Positions 36,301 through 44,050 of a stretch of 64,000 bases of DNA are shown in pieces. The notes under the pieces were generated by a model that was not told the origin of the DNA, ran no database searches, and saw only the letters and a list, made by a program, of their open reading frames with translations. Origin of the DNA: Apostichopus japonicus (taxonomy: Eukaryota; Echinodermata; Holothuroidea; Aspidochirotida; Stichopodidae); assembly GCF_037975245.1 (NCBI RefSeq), contig NC_092577.1:2627501-2691500 (forward strand), in the 5' to 3' direction. The first letter of the stretch is position 1. The number at the start of each line of letters is the position of its first letter. A program made the position numbers and the translations under genes.

Positions 36301-38149
36301 GGGAGTCTAGTCCTCCTCCAAAGGCAAAAAAATATACATGATTTGAGACGTGAAATAGAGCATTCTGTATTGTGTGTGTGTGTGTGTGTGGCGTTGATAA
36401 AAGGTGTGCACACACCTAACCCGTTCCCTTTCATGGACCCGTTTGATAAATATCATTTTCAATCTTCAGACGGAAACGTTAACTTCAGAAGATGCAACCA
36501 TGCAGGATTATGGAATATTGTTTTGAAATGACTCAATCCTCCATCCATTAAAGTAACTTATTTTTCTGTACTGTTGTTGTAAGTGATGTAGTAGAAGTTA
36601 AAGTTTAATGTGAACGTAATTCTAAAATTTCAAATTCCAAGTAAAGTCCATGTTTTAAACTATGGGAATAGTTGGTTTTATATTGCGTGCGCGCAATTAA
36701 ATCCACAAACTAACAAGCAGTTAGAAAAGTTAAGCAAATATATACAGTAACGACATATGAGTGGTAAAACTAAAGGAATAAATTAAAGTCGAAACAATAC
36801 AAGAAAATATCAACTAAGCAGACGAAAAGAAAACCAAAGCCAAAAAAAAAAGCCCAGCAAAAACAAATAGCATGAAAACAAGCGTTTTTTGGTATCGTAA
36901 AATATTTTTCACACCACATGGCATTTTTGCCATGATTATTCTTGATTTGTTTATATTGACTTATGCACATTATTAGTCCTACCTGTAGTTGTATATGGAT
37001 CCAGGCTGCTCGAGGGATTTAGAAATGATACGCTCTCTGTTGTACTAGATTGTTTTTCTTGTGTGGTTTGAAACACAGAACTAGTCTCTTCACCAGTCGT
37101 TGGGAATACTTTTGTCTGACCTGAATCAATCAGTGATGCAGAAACAAGATCATAACGTTACATGATAACATATCATCAATTATTCGAGCCTAACCAAGGT
37201 GCTAACAATTAGTTGGCGATTGGGAAATCTAGAAACTATTACTATATCAATTTGGTGAGCTGGCTGAGTTTGGAACTATGACTAAGAAAAATACTTTACT
37301 AACATATTTACCACCTGATTCAACTCATAAGTAACCAGTGGTGAATTTTCCTCTCTTCTAACCCCCCTCCCCCGTCCCCACCCCTCACTTGCAAATCCTA
37401 ATACACTATAAGGCGGGTAGTGGAATGTAGATAAGATGCATATGCACGTTTTTCCGAGAACTATGAAAATTTTTGTCCTAGAATTCTATTGAAGAGAAAG
37501 ATAATAAAAGGTAATCTTAACAAAATACACGAGTGATCGACTAAAGATAGAAGAGGCAGACCAAATATTATGCGTATAATATTCTACTTTTGCGAACACA
37601 TTTCGCATAAGCAGGTGATATAGGCTCACTCTGTAAGGCTAAATTTAATGATGGTTGACTTCTCCATAAAAACTCAAACTTACCAGATACAGTCTGGATA
37701 TGCCTACAAACAAATATACTTTCGTATATGTCAACTTGGCGCAAACTATTCACTCCTCCTTGGCCTGTGATTTAAGAAACAAAAAAAGAATGTTTATGCC
37801 ATTTCATTTCCCAAATTTAACTTGATAACCGCCCAACCGTAATAGGTATAATTTCATTGGAAATGTTTAAAGTTTAATAACTGAAAACTAACATTTTCTC
37901 TTAAGGATTACAAAATTTGGAATTTAAGACAATTTTAGACAAAAGTTAAAAGAAGAAACAGCAAGAAAAACAAAAGAAAAAAAGGACGTGCATCTCATTT
38001 TCAGAAACAAATACTATAGAACACTTGTTGCATCATCAAAAGAACAACGATAATCAATTAAAGACAATAGAATGAAATAAAATGTTACCATTGACAGCTG
38101 ATAAAAGGTGTCCAACTACTAAAGTGGTAAGAAGGTAAAACGAAAACAT
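7791..38149 (-). CDS. Large secreted CCP(24)-PAN(2) protein, 29 coding exons
   Basis: Coding exons in transcription order: 38149-38089 (signal peptide), 37764-37684, 37120-36983, 36155-36012, 24 CCP exons from 33453-33250 down to 12159-11953, and 8290-7791 with the stop. The coding lengths sum to 5751 bp, exactly 1917 codons, and every internal junction is phase 1. The predicted product is about 1,916 residues: signal peptide, Ser/Thr-rich neck, 24 CCP domains, two PAN/apple-like domains, and no transmembrane segment. CCP arrays generally bind proteins or glycans (complement regulators, selectins) and PAN domains bind proteins or carbohydrates. A secreted or matrix recognition role is therefore likely, but the ligand is unknown. 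Some exons in the array may be skipped or be assembly copies. I know no named orthologue. Confidence 0.72.
8935..11850. repeat. 48-bp minisatellite array, interrupted by a LINE
   Basis: About 30 units of 48 bp (core gaaagagggtgagtttctca, then aactaggggagggacc and taagaagcctaga) span 10,405-11,850. About two more lie at 8,935-9,020, across the LINE. Most units are exactly 48 bp, but several carry small insertions in the 'tttatcaac' part. Every frame has stops, so it is not coding. It lies in the last intron of the CCP/PAN gene. Confidence 0.92.
9021..10402 (-). mobile_element. CR1/Rex-type LINE, 5'-truncated, broken reverse transcriptase
   Basis: The minus strand carries the RT core: DFSSAFNTIQPHVL, then STGAPQGTVLAP, then FADDTA followed directly by an in-frame stop near 9,950. 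After that come DFRKGDHEPP, SSYKYLGVVLDDQLNWHDHI and the C-terminal SSFIPRCIKLHN. Frameshifts lie near 9,965 and 9,565. The 3' end is AATAAAG plus a (GAATCT)n tail at 9,021-9,050, as in CR1-like LINEs with short tandem tails. Minisatellite DNA flanks it on both sides. Confidence 0.85.
11953..12159 (-). CDS. CCP24 exon, block B4
   Basis: EVRCLLADLPNATDGTFQAV, then NDTCLLICDSSGDIPN, GVWSMPNTFECKG. Acceptor tatacag|AA, donor AAAG|GTTAGT, phase 1. This is the last CCP before the PAN exon. Confidence 0.75.
13393..13599 (-). CDS. CCP23 exon, block B3
   Basis: AITCDFASLPSVLNGYFDES, GDSCNMTCYDGYYPVTNTET, GVWSNEISDYSCQG. Donor CAAG|GTAAGT, phase 1. Nearly identical in layout to CCP19. Confidence 0.82.
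13895..14200. repeat. Dispersed repeat, two tandem copies
   Basis: The phrases 'gacctttgacctccaccaaa' and 'acaataggcttct' occur twice about 140 bp apart. A related copy lies at about 49,745-50,045. It has no coding potential. Confidence 0.7.
14877..14991. repeat. Long hairpin, arms ~45 bp
   Basis: Arms 14,877-14,922 and 14,945-14,991 are nearly perfect inverted copies (core GGAAATGAAAGTATCATTTT) with a loop of about 22 bases, next to (TA)n. It looks like a foldback element in the intron between CCP22 and CCP23. Confidence 0.7.
15128..15355 (-). CDS. CCP22 exon, block B2
   Basis: 76-codon CCP: SSLPEVPHGTFPSCPSSSFS, GTICTLSCNYGYFSSN, GEWSPSDGLTCEG. Acceptor tgcacag|GA, donor GAAG|GTATC. Pairs with CCP18. 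Confidence 0.8.
15507..15792 (+). mobile_element. 3' end of an L1/RTE-like LINE
   Basis: The plus frame reads RLKWAGHVFRMPEHRLPYQA, then RPPGRPPSRWKDLIQKDL and DRPDWRRITRQRAKGH, the typical C-terminus of non-LTR reverse transcriptases, followed by a stop and a (CAGT)n tail. It is strongly 5'-truncated. It lies in the intron between CCP21 and CCP22. Confidence 0.8.
16880..17086 (-). CDS. CCP21 exon, block B1
   Basis: VMCTYSDLPEVSGGYFNISL, GDQCPVTCLDGYY, HGTWSDTSLDCTS. Acceptor attgatag|CC, donor CTA|GTAAGT. It shares the unusual donor and the STC/HGTWS motifs with CCP17. Confidence 0.8.
17401..17757. mobile_element. MITE, copy 1 (TTAA type)
   Basis: It starts AAAGGTGTGAAGACTCGCGC, ends GCGAGTCTTCAATGCCT, and is followed by TTAA. 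It is about 90% similar by eye to a second copy at 58,197-58,556 in TUBGCP5 intron 2. The left TTAA is mutated. Confidence 0.7.
17760..18735. other. Intron between CCP20 and CCP21, no exon seen
   Basis: It holds (TA)n at 18,277-18,310, and 'gaagactcacgcaaagataat' near 18,110, which resembles the end of the TTAA-type MITE. No open exon. Confidence 0.4.
18736..18921 (-). CDS. CCP20 exon, block A4
   Basis: 62-codon CCP: GCALDDLPTIQNGFINMETC, GDTCSVECNEGYHSS, GTWSNVTCSG. Acceptor ttacag|TT, donor CAG|GTATG. By position it pairs with CCP24, but the similarity is weak. Confidence 0.8.
19467..19673 (-). CDS. CCP19 exon, block A3
   Basis: AIHCALTTLPSVVNGYFDER, GDSCNMTCYDGHYPVTHTET, then LWLNEIPDYSCQG. 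Phase 1 to phase 1. Nearly a copy of CCP23. Confidence 0.82.
19772..20135. mobile_element. hAT-like MITE
   Basis: Left end CTGGGGTGGGCAACTTACGG and right end GGTTGCCCACCCCTG are inverted copies. The CAGGGGTGGGCAA type with 'CGGCCCGTGGGCC' just inside is typical of hAT MITEs. The flanking duplication is degraded (gtccatac against tggcatac). Confidence 0.7.
20883..21107 (-). CDS. CCP18 exon, block A2
   Basis: 75-codon CCP, selectin-like six-Cys pattern: SLPEVPHGTYPSCPSTTPSY, TTCRLSCNYGYFASN, GIWSPSDGVACEG. Acceptor ggttag|AA, donor GAAG|GTATG. Pairs with CCP22. Confidence 0.8.
22198..22401 (-). CDS. CCP17 exon, block A1
   Basis: Divergent CCP, TCSYTDLPEVIGGHYNISLC, then GDECHVTCSDGYYPLS and HGTWS. 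Acceptor tttgtag|CC, donor TTA|GTAAGT, phase 1. Closest relative in the window is CCP21. Confidence 0.8.
22600..22836. repeat. ATACC/ATATC low-complexity tract
   Basis: Irregular pentanucleotide repeats between CCP16 and CCP17. The ORF across it is spurious. Confidence 0.8.
23030..23224 (-). CDS. CCP16 exon (65 codons), last of the young array
   Basis: Array-type CCP, AITCPYEELPPVTEGSF, SGNRIGDVC, with TKTYTVC in place of TNTYTVC. Confidence 0.83.
23701..23895 (-). CDS. CCP15 exon (65 codons)
   Basis: Array-type CCP, AITCPYEELPHVTEGSF, SGYHIGDVC, SGEIVMC. Confidence 0.83.
24131..24334 (-). CDS. CCP14 exon (68 codons, long form)
   Basis: Open across 204 bp with AITCPYEDLPLVKEGSF, SGNRIGDVCNVTCNQ and EKSLDLDEQAGVWSG. 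It lacks a Met, so ORF calling misses it. It lies only 430 bp from CCP15 because the intron is shortened. Confidence 0.8.
24823..25026 (-). CDS. CCP13 exon (68 codons, long form)
   Basis: Array-type CCP, AITCLYEDLPPVRRGSF, SGNHIGDIC, with the insertion EKSLDLGEQAGLWSG. Confidence 0.82.
25516..25710 (-). CDS. CCP12 exon (65 codons)
   Basis: Array-type CCP, AINCPYKDLPPVTEGSF, SGHQIGDVC, and NINTVC in place of NTYTVC. Confidence 0.83.
26040..26235 (-). pseudogene. Broken CCP array unit, exon almost wholly deleted
   Basis: The downstream intron of a unit is intact, including the conserved donor context at about 26,185. Only the last 15 or so bases of the CCP exon remain (cttgacacgtgactc on the plus strand), followed by a short repeat of the same bases and then unrelated intron. 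This explains why the CCP11-CCP12 spacing is 956 bp and not about 675 bp. Confidence 0.7.
26472..26666 (-). CDS. CCP11 exon (65 codons)
   Basis: Array-type CCP with SGNRIGDVC and ENIGGQAGVWSG. A broken unit lies just downstream on the minus strand (26,040-26,235). Confidence 0.84.
27145..27339 (-). CDS. CCP10 exon (65 codons)
   Basis: Array-type CCP, SGHHIGDVCNVTCNN, SGERVTC. Confidence 0.85.
27820..28014 (-). CDS. CCP9 exon (65 codons)
   Basis: Array-type CCP, AITCHYKDLPPVTEGSF, SGHHIGDVC. Confidence 0.84.
28518..28721 (-). CDS. CCP8 exon (68 codons, long form)
   Basis: Array-type CCP with the insertion EKSLDLDEQAG, and GAWSG in place of GVWSG. Confidence 0.83.
29204..29398 (-). CDS. CCP7 exon (65 codons)
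   Basis: Array-type CCP with SGHHIGDVC. EGSFN reads EGGFN. Acceptor tatttcag|CT. Without an upstream Met, ORF calling reports only its second half. Confidence 0.82.
29879..30073 (-). CDS. CCP6 exon (65 codons)
   Basis: Array-type CCP with SGHQIGDVCNVTCNN and SGERVTC. Nearly identical to CCP5. Confidence 0.85.
30553..30747 (-). CDS. CCP5 exon (65 codons)
   Basis: Array-type CCP with SGHQIGDVCNVTCNN and ENIGEQAGVWSGESV. Confidence 0.85.
31227..31421 (-). CDS. CCP4 exon (65 codons)
   Basis: Array-type CCP, AITCPYEDLPPVTEGSF, SGHHIGDVCNVTCNN. Phase 1 on both sides. Confidence 0.85.
31901..32095 (-). CDS. CCP3 exon (65 codons)
   Basis: Array-type CCP with SGHHIGDVC; NTSLC reads NTSSC and TYTVC reads TSTVC. 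All six Cys are present. Confidence 0.82.
32570..32764 (-). CDS. CCP2 exon (65 codons)
   Basis: Array-type CCP with SGHHIGDVCNVTCNH and ENIGEQAGVWSG. The usual NTSLC reads NTFLC. Phase 1 to phase 1. Confidence 0.82.
33250..33453 (-). CDS. CCP1 exon (68 codons, long form)
   Basis: Six-Cys CCP (ICSYEELPPVTEGSF, then SGNRIGDVCNVTCNQ). It carries the 3-codon insertion 'EKSLGLDEQAG' seen in four of the array copies. Donor CAAG|GTATTC, phase 1. Confidence 0.82.
33454..36011. other. Intron before CCP1, no exon seen
   Basis: Next to CCP1 is the remnant of a broken array unit (about 33781-33840). From 34,180 to 35,620 the DNA looks like an old dispersed repeat, with the palindrome TAGCTCAGCTGAGCTA near 34,181 and a related TTTAGCTGAGCT near 35,605. 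No open exon is convincing. Confidence 0.4.
33781..33840 (-). pseudogene. 5' remnant of a CCP array unit
   Basis: The intron and acceptor part of a unit (tatag|ctaaaatag on the plus strand, followed by the usual aaaggaaatataaaacaat stretch) is present, but the exon is missing. It marks the upstream border of the array. Confidence 0.55.
36012..36155 (-). CDS. CCP/PAN gene exon 4: Ser/Thr-rich
   Basis: Acceptor caatgttag|GT and donor GAAG|GTAATA bound 48 codons, phase 1 to phase 1. The text is TTTIETAGVETSSAP, later SPMTTEDTAESTTDE. The terminal G joins to CT of the first CCP exon to give Ala. Confidence 0.68.
36376..36396. repeat. (GT)n microsatellite
   Basis: A short dinucleotide run in the intron between exons 3 and 4 of the CCP/PAN gene. 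Confidence 0.9.
36983..37120 (-). CDS. CCP/PAN gene exon 3: Ser/Thr-rich
   Basis: Acceptor ttgattcag|GT and donor ACAG|GTAGG bound 46 codons, phase 1 to phase 1. Ser and Thr dominate (TTQEKQSSTTESVSF), predicting an O-glycosylated spacer. Confidence 0.65.
37684..37764 (-). CDS. CCP/PAN gene exon 2
   Basis: Acceptor taaatcacag|GC and donor TCTG|GTAAGT bound 27 codons, phase 1 to phase 1, including SLRQVDIYESIFVCRHIQTV. No domain is recognised. Confidence 0.55.
38089..38149 (-). CDS. CCP/PAN gene exon 1: signal peptide
   Basis: ATG at 38149-38147 encodes MFSFYLLTTLVVGHLLSAVN and then donor G|GTAACA (phase 1). The stretch YLLTTLVVGHLL is a hydrophobic signal-peptide core, and LSAVNG is a plausible cleavage region. 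Confidence 0.7.
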
Positions 38150-39206
38150 TATGTCATTTTGAAATTGTCGCGAAAGTATAGAATCAAGGGACGTGGTCCT
38201 CATTGGCACCGTATCCGGGTGGAGTCATATGCCTGGTTAAATGTTGAATACTTATATGCACAAAATATTACATGCATGGTTTCAACTTAAAAAAAGAAGA
38301 AAATATCCAACGTCATCAGAACGATATTGCTTAAAATATGTCATGAACGTTTTCCTTGTTCGGAAAAAATAGATGTATTCATACATCCATATAGTTTATC
38401 AGTCGTTAGCCTTCGAACGTGCAGTTTAGGTTTCTATAATGTACCAGCAATTTTGTTTTACACATTGCTGCATGAATAACAACCGAATAGTTGGTTTTTT
38501 TTTTCAATAATAAACTTTCCTTGAAGTGAACCTTGAGAGATTATTGAGTCTGCAGTTCAGCGCGGTACACTGTAGTTTAATATATGACAAGAATTCAGTT
38601 CATAATTTCAGCTCCAGCTTGACTTATAGATTGATATGTATATTATAATTTAAATACTTACTTCTAACTGTTATGTGCTCTACATCGGTCATATCGATTG
38701 CCCACATTTACCCAAGCCTCCATTCGCAAACTCGACAAGTAAGCGTGTTTCACAGACAATAGAGTTGAGGTTTTTCCCCATCTTTTTCTTTCATTTGATC
38801 ATAATGTCATTATGAAATAGCAAAGTTAACGATTCTTCCTTTTTTGAGATGTTTTGAAAAGCATAAAGACAAAGAATCATGTTATCAATTATTGCCAAAG
38901 CGTATGCGATACCGGGTATTATCTACTGACGATGGTCGCATCGTAACTTGAAAAATTATTGACAGGCATTCGATTGATTTTCTAATTTATTGACTTTCTA
39001 ATATTTTGAGAACTTTCTTCTAAATTTTCAGATGTTTACTCTAATATTTATATAGCAACATGTTTCATTAACTTGAACTAATTATATTAAGATAGTGTAA
39101 AAGGTCATCGTAATTGGACATTGTTAAATTAAAGGTCGTTATACTGTGACAGTGTCAGAGGTCATTAAAATACGGAAGAATTAAATGTCATTATGTTATG
39201 ACAGTG
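38150..39206. other. Upstream flank of the CCP/PAN gene
   Basis: It must hold the promoter and 5'UTR of the minus-strand gene, but I see no decisive TATA or initiator. From 39,050 on, a short repeat with 'aggtcat' phrases begins; it continues at 45,846 after the 6.6-kb insertion. Confidence 0.4.
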
Positions 39207-39324
39207 TCAAAGGTCATAGGCATACGAGGCGGGGGGACAGGGGGCAGACTGCCCCCCCCCCAATTTTTTCCAGAGGACAAGAAATTCGGGCAAAAGTCCT
39301 GAAAAATTCGGGCAGCCTATAGAC

Positions 39325-39445
39325 TCTCTTAAATTTGTAGACTGAAAAATTCAGTCTAAGGTTCGACTGAAATTTATTTCAGTCCATAAGACCGATTTCC
39401 AGACGCTAAGACTGGAATTGTTTCCGAACGAAATTCAGCCTACAA
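39325..39445. repeat. Left subterminal GACTGAA/TTCAGTC motifs
   Basis: Repeats of AGACTGAA and TTCAGTC in both orientations, for example GACTGAAAAATTCAGTC, just inside the left end of the 6.6-kb element. Confidence 0.75.
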
Positions 39446-39717
39446 TAGACTGAATGCAATACCCAATAAAATCATTGTATTTTGTCACGTGCTCATTTTA
39501 ATTTCAGTCCATGCGAAGACTGAACAGTTAAACCAATCCGGTCTGTCCAAATTAATGACGTATTCTAATCTACATATGCCCGGCCGCGTACGTAGGTACG
39601 TACGAACGTTGAATCGACTCGCCATCTTAGCTGAACTTACCTTGAATACCGAGAGAATTTACGCTTCGTTTTATGTGTAAAAACTAACCTTTTTAAGCTT
39701 TCCACGAGGGTATAAGA

Positions 39718-39813
39718 ATGGCAGAAACATTGAGAACGTGTTTGGCAGGTAAAGGATATGCAGAAGAAGTAATATCATTGCTCGAAAGTAATATTAAAAA
39801 AGGCCGTTTTTAA
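39718..39813 (+). CDS. Possible first exon of the transposon gene
   Basis: A 31-codon ORF (MAETLRTCLAGKGYAEEVIS...) has possible donors at GCAG|GTAAAG (39,749), GAA|GTAATA and GAAA|GTAATA. None gives the phase needed by the next convincing exon at 40,777, so at least one exon is missing or this is not the start. Confidence 0.35.
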   Translation: MAETLRTCLAGKGYAEEVISLLESNIKKGRF

Positions 39814-40532
39814 TCGATTCATACTCATACGCAGTCATAGCGTTAACATGAACAATGCTATGCCTAGTACAGTAGTAGTACAGTTGGCTATAGCCTAGTA
39901 TAGTTATACTATGGCCCGGTATACACTGTACTGTCAGACTGTCGTACATGTACGTCTATTGTGTCACTGGTTACGAGTTATTTAGTGTTGGCCTAGGCCT
40001 AGTGATATTTTACTAATTATTACTAAAGTAGGCAAGCCTATTCAGAGTGTGCCAACTGAAATTAATAGGTACCGGTTAAAACGAAAAAAAAAGGCTTAGC
40101 CTAACGTTATGCCCCTAACGTTAGTCCTTAATAAATGATTTTTTTTTTTGAAGAAAATTTATTCCTACCCTGCAGGCTGCGCATACAAGTTTACTTAGCC
40201 TAAGTGAAAAGGCATGGGCTATATACCCGGCCGTTAGGCACTGGTGCTATAGGGCTCAGTATGGTTTCTACTTGGTCACTTCGTGGGGTCACTTATCATT
40301 ACAGTCAATGGAGAAATACTAGATTTTTCACTTCTTTAATTGTAATTTAAAAGAAAAGTACTGAAAATGCTTTCTTTTTCTTTGAATATGTTTCAGATAA
40401 ATGCCTAACACATCTATTAGTAGCAAACAAAAATAATAACACATTTCCATACCCATCTAAAATAGGAGTGTTGGACATTATTGGCTAATTCAAGCCAGTG
40501 GGGCGTGGGTAATCAAATCGTCCATGACAGGC

Positions 40533-40616
40533 CGCTGGCCCTTTTACGGGTTAGCTCAGTTGGTAGAGCACCAGACTGAGATGCTGAAGGTCGCAGGTTT
40601 GAATCCTGTGCCAGCG
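40533..40616 (+). repeat. tRNA-derived sequence (tRNA pseudogene or SINE head)
   Basis: It has an A box (TTAGCTCAGTTGG), a B box (GGTTTGAATCC), intact D and T arms and a 7-bp acceptor pair CGCTGGC/GCCAGCG. However, about 12 extra bases sit between acceptor and D arm, and the anticodon stem is mismatched (loop reads GAG). It is not a working tRNA. Confidence 0.6.
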
Positions 40617-40776
40617 ATTTTTCAGTAGCTTTATTGCAGGTAGATGTGCTTTGCAGCCAGTTAAGTATGTTATCTGTAGGCTAGCTTCGCATTTTTCCAT
40701 TGTAAAGGGCATTGAGACCGGTTTACGTATAATGTGCTATATCAAGTATTTCTAATAATCATAACCTTCTTTTCAG

Positions 40777-42894
40777 TCAAAAGATAACTGAAGAAGCAAA
40801 ATTCAGATTTGATGTAGTAAGTTTCATAATTGTGATACTAGAAAAATCTCCTAGCATTCTGATTTGCAGTAATAAAATGTTTACATTTCTTTCAGATAAA
40901 TGAGGAGTTTCGATTAATGTTTGCCGAATCCAGGGATAACTTCATCACAAAGTGGGATGGATATAGAGAACGCATCATAGAAGTGAGAAAGAAAACCTCA
41001 CCAGCTATCGCAAATATGATTGATGCTTTTGAGGAAACTGATAGTAGTAAGTTAAATTAGTATAGCTATCATATTTCAAAGTTTTCTTTGTATGCCTTTT
41101 CTAGCTAACCAATCAATAACGTTTTGGGCATTACCCCTTGGTAAGAGGCTGGAAAGTTCTAAATTTTATTCTTTTTCTCAATTTGGGCAAATTGTGGCCG
41201 CTTGATAGATAAAGGTTTAAAATTAAGACCGAAAACTTAATTGTTCTTATTTTTTCTTATTACCATATAGGCAATAATAAACATCATAGTTAAATTTTCT
41301 GTGAATATTCTTTGAAATCAAGCACTTAAAGTACTATAAACATTTTTTCCTGTTTACGATTAGAAATATGACACAATTTAATTTGAGCAGATTGCCATCC
41401 AAAATTCAATGAACCATAACTTTAAAAAATCAATATATCAATAACTTTATAGTTTGTGAAAATACAGAATTATTTATTTGGATGTATAACTTATCTGGAT
41501 TATATTCAAAAAGGTTATTTATGGAATGTGCCATTTGTTCACATTTACTTGTTCTATGATTTATTGCATTTAATTAGCCACATACTATGCCTTGGAGGTT
41601 ATGTTTAAAACTTCAAACTCAATTTTCTTTTCAGAGGATATGTGTGCTTTATATACATTTATATATATACTGCACAGGTCAGTGACTATGTTAAAGCAGA
41701 AGCAGCAGTCCACTAGCAGAGCAGGGGCACTGTTGTACTTCCTTCAGAACAAACCTGTGAGTATTTTATGACAATATACTGTTTATTCCCTTGCTCAATG
41801 CTATATAAACACCCCTGCGTTTAGTGGAAAAGTTTTGGTTTTACAAAATTTGCTTGGCTAAACAAAAATTGGCTTGTTATGTGGAAAAAAGTTTGTCTGG
41901 TGTATATTAAGGTTAGCATCATATCCACTGGGTCTTATGGCTCTTTTCCATTGGCGCTACTGAATGGTATAGGCACTGGCTCTATAATCATCATGGCTGA
42001 ATGGAAGTGACTTGTATAGAGTAGGAAAAAACACTTATTATGGCAATGTAAAGCAGGAATAATTTATTCAGCACTGTCTGATTGGCAGCGATACTGACAA
42101 GAATGTGGACCAAGGCGGAAAACCGGCAAAAAGGGAATTTAATAGGGGTGTTTGGGGGAGAATGCCCATTGTGGTCACTATTGTAGTAAAGTGACATAAT
42201 ATTTTTAAATGTAAAGCCAACCAATATATATGCCATTTTTAGTAAGGAATAACAAAGATAGAGATGGAAAAACGGTTGACTTATGAACCCTTCAGGTGTC
42301 TGAGATGTACAATTATTGATACTGAAGGTACACTCTGCCAGTCTGTCCAGGGTTTGTAATAACCAAATTTTGTAAAGTTGTCTGTCAAAGGTTTGTGAAT
42401 TTTTAGTGACATTCTAGGGAGATCATGTAAGAAGTTTAGTTTATGTAAAATTTTATTCTCGTATGAATAAACTGGAAGTCTCATGGAATATTTAGATTGG
42501 CAGTTTGCCTAATGTTCAGATGTTAATTTAATAGTATGGAGTAAAATATACATATTTTTTTGTCATTTCTTTCTAGCTTGACACCAGCATTGATGCTACC
42601 GCTGCCGGAATAGATGGAAAGTATGTACAACTGTACATACTTTCACTCGGACCTGCCCAAAATCCGTCACAGTTCTTTATTTTTGGCGGATAGAATTCCA
42701 ATTCCTGCAGGAACAAGTAACAAGTGGATAGATTATTTAAAGCACATTACACATTTAATGTGCATTATGCTTTGGCACTTCATCAATTCTGTGAATTCTT
42801 AGCTGCCTTTTTATATGGAGTGATTCCTGCTACGTCAGTAAAGGCACCATTGCGTAGCTTGGCATCTAACATTAAATTAATTTCTCCTAAGTAG
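40777..42894 (+). pseudogene. Spliced ORF inside the 6.6-kb element, last exon broken
   Basis: Exons 40777-40816, 40896-41046, 41635-41756 and 42577-42894 join in phase (0, 1, 0) with clean ttcag acceptors and GTAAGT/GTGAGT donors. The text runs KITEEAKFRFDV, INEEFRLMFAESRDNFITKW, SVTMLKQKQQSTSRAGALLY, LDTSIDATAAGIDGKYVQLY, SLGPAQNPSQFFIF. In the last exon the frame stops at TAG 42,691. The expected sequence continues one frame over (ADRIPIPAGTSNKW) and returns to the first frame at LFKAHYTFNVHYALALHQFC up to a stop at 42,892. Two compensating single-base indels would explain this. The tail pattern (FLF..R.IP, LFKxHYxFN) recalls uncharacterised SAMD3-like metazoan proteins; I do not know its function. 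Confidence 0.55.
42618..42637. repeat. 9-bp perfect inverted repeat
   Basis: GTATGTACA, a 2-base loop, then TGTACATAC. It lies in the last exon of the transposon ORF and includes a cryptic GTATGT donor. Confidence 0.7.
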
Positions 42895-43239
42895 CTTTTT
42901 AGAGTGGTGTTGCAAGTGTTTATTTGTTTGCTGTATTTTCATTTTGATGTTGTGTCATGTAAACAATTGTTTTGTTTATTTAAACACCAGTACTATCGGT
43001 ATTATAACTTAGTTTGGTACAATTCTGAATTGTAATCCATCCATTGTCGGGTCAGTCAGTTTCCAAAAATGGTTCAATTATGAGAAATGAGTGTCAGAAT
43101 GGTGTGGGCTGGTAAGAGATGGGGTTGGGAATAAGCAGCAGAAATGAAAACCCTGAAGGGTAGGTGGAGAGGTTGGGAGTATAAAAAATGTTGGGGTGAC
43201 AAGAGGCTGGAGTTTGGAAGAAGGGCTTGGCCAAATGAC

Positions 43240-44050
43240 CTTTTCCAGTATTTGTCCATTGTCGGTCACTTTCCAAGTCGCCTATGCCAGCATCCGTTCA
43301 TTGTTGGTCACTTTCCAAGTGGTCTTTGCCATTATTTTTTCTTGAAGTACAATTTAGTTTAATATTTTAAATTTCGCTATACCAATATCTGTATAATAAA
43401 GAACTTGCCCTGTCATAATTGGTTCGGGTTATTATTATATTTGCTACAACTGCTGCACATGGGTTTCACTTAAAAGTATGAATTTAAATTAAAACATAAC
43501 AATAAATGTTTCAAGCCTTAGATTTTTAGGACACTATATAAAAAATATTCCAGTTGTTAATATACATTATTTTTTATTTAGGAACTTGCCTTCTCTGTAC
43601 ATAAGTTGAGTGTAATCTGTTATCCGTCAATTGTAATCCGTTCATTGTCGGTCACTTTCCAAGTGGCCTTTTCCAGTATTCGTCCAGTGTCGGTCACTTT
43701 CCAATTGGCCTATGCCAGTATCCGTCCATTGTCGGTCACTTTCCAAATGGCCTCTGCCAGTATCCGTCCATTGTCGGTCACATTCCAAGTGGCCTATGCC
43801 AGCATCCGTTCATTGTTGGTCACTTTCCAAGTGGCCTTTGCCATTATTTTTTCTTGAAGTACAATTTTAGTTTTACATTTTAATATTCTTTATATCGATA
43901 TCTGTATGATAAACGAACTTGCCCTGTCATAATTGGTTCTGGTTATTATTATATTTGCAGCAACTGCTGCACATGGGTTTCACTTAAAGGTATGAATCTA
44001 AATAAAAACTAAATTAAAACTAAATAAAACTATAAAAATAAATGTTTCAA
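43240..44050. repeat. 42-bp minisatellite with a ~520-bp segmental duplication
   Basis: Units with cattgtcggtcactttccaa and gtggcctatgcca repeat five to six times at 43,610-43,855 and partly at 43,245-43,335. The following ~170 bp (ttattttttcttgaagtaca to atgggtttcacttaaa) also occurs twice, at about 43,333 and 43,845. The period is a multiple of three, which creates a spurious ORF. Confidence 0.85.

Noticed and set aside
40533-40616. Functional tRNA gene
   Set aside because: Extra bases between acceptor and D arm, a mismatched anticodon stem, and a Leu-type GAG loop without a long variable arm make this a tRNA-derived relic.
43606-43857. ORF of 14-residue repeats (SIRPLSVTFQ type)
   Set aside because: It is a product of the 42-bp minisatellite, with no splice signals or domain.
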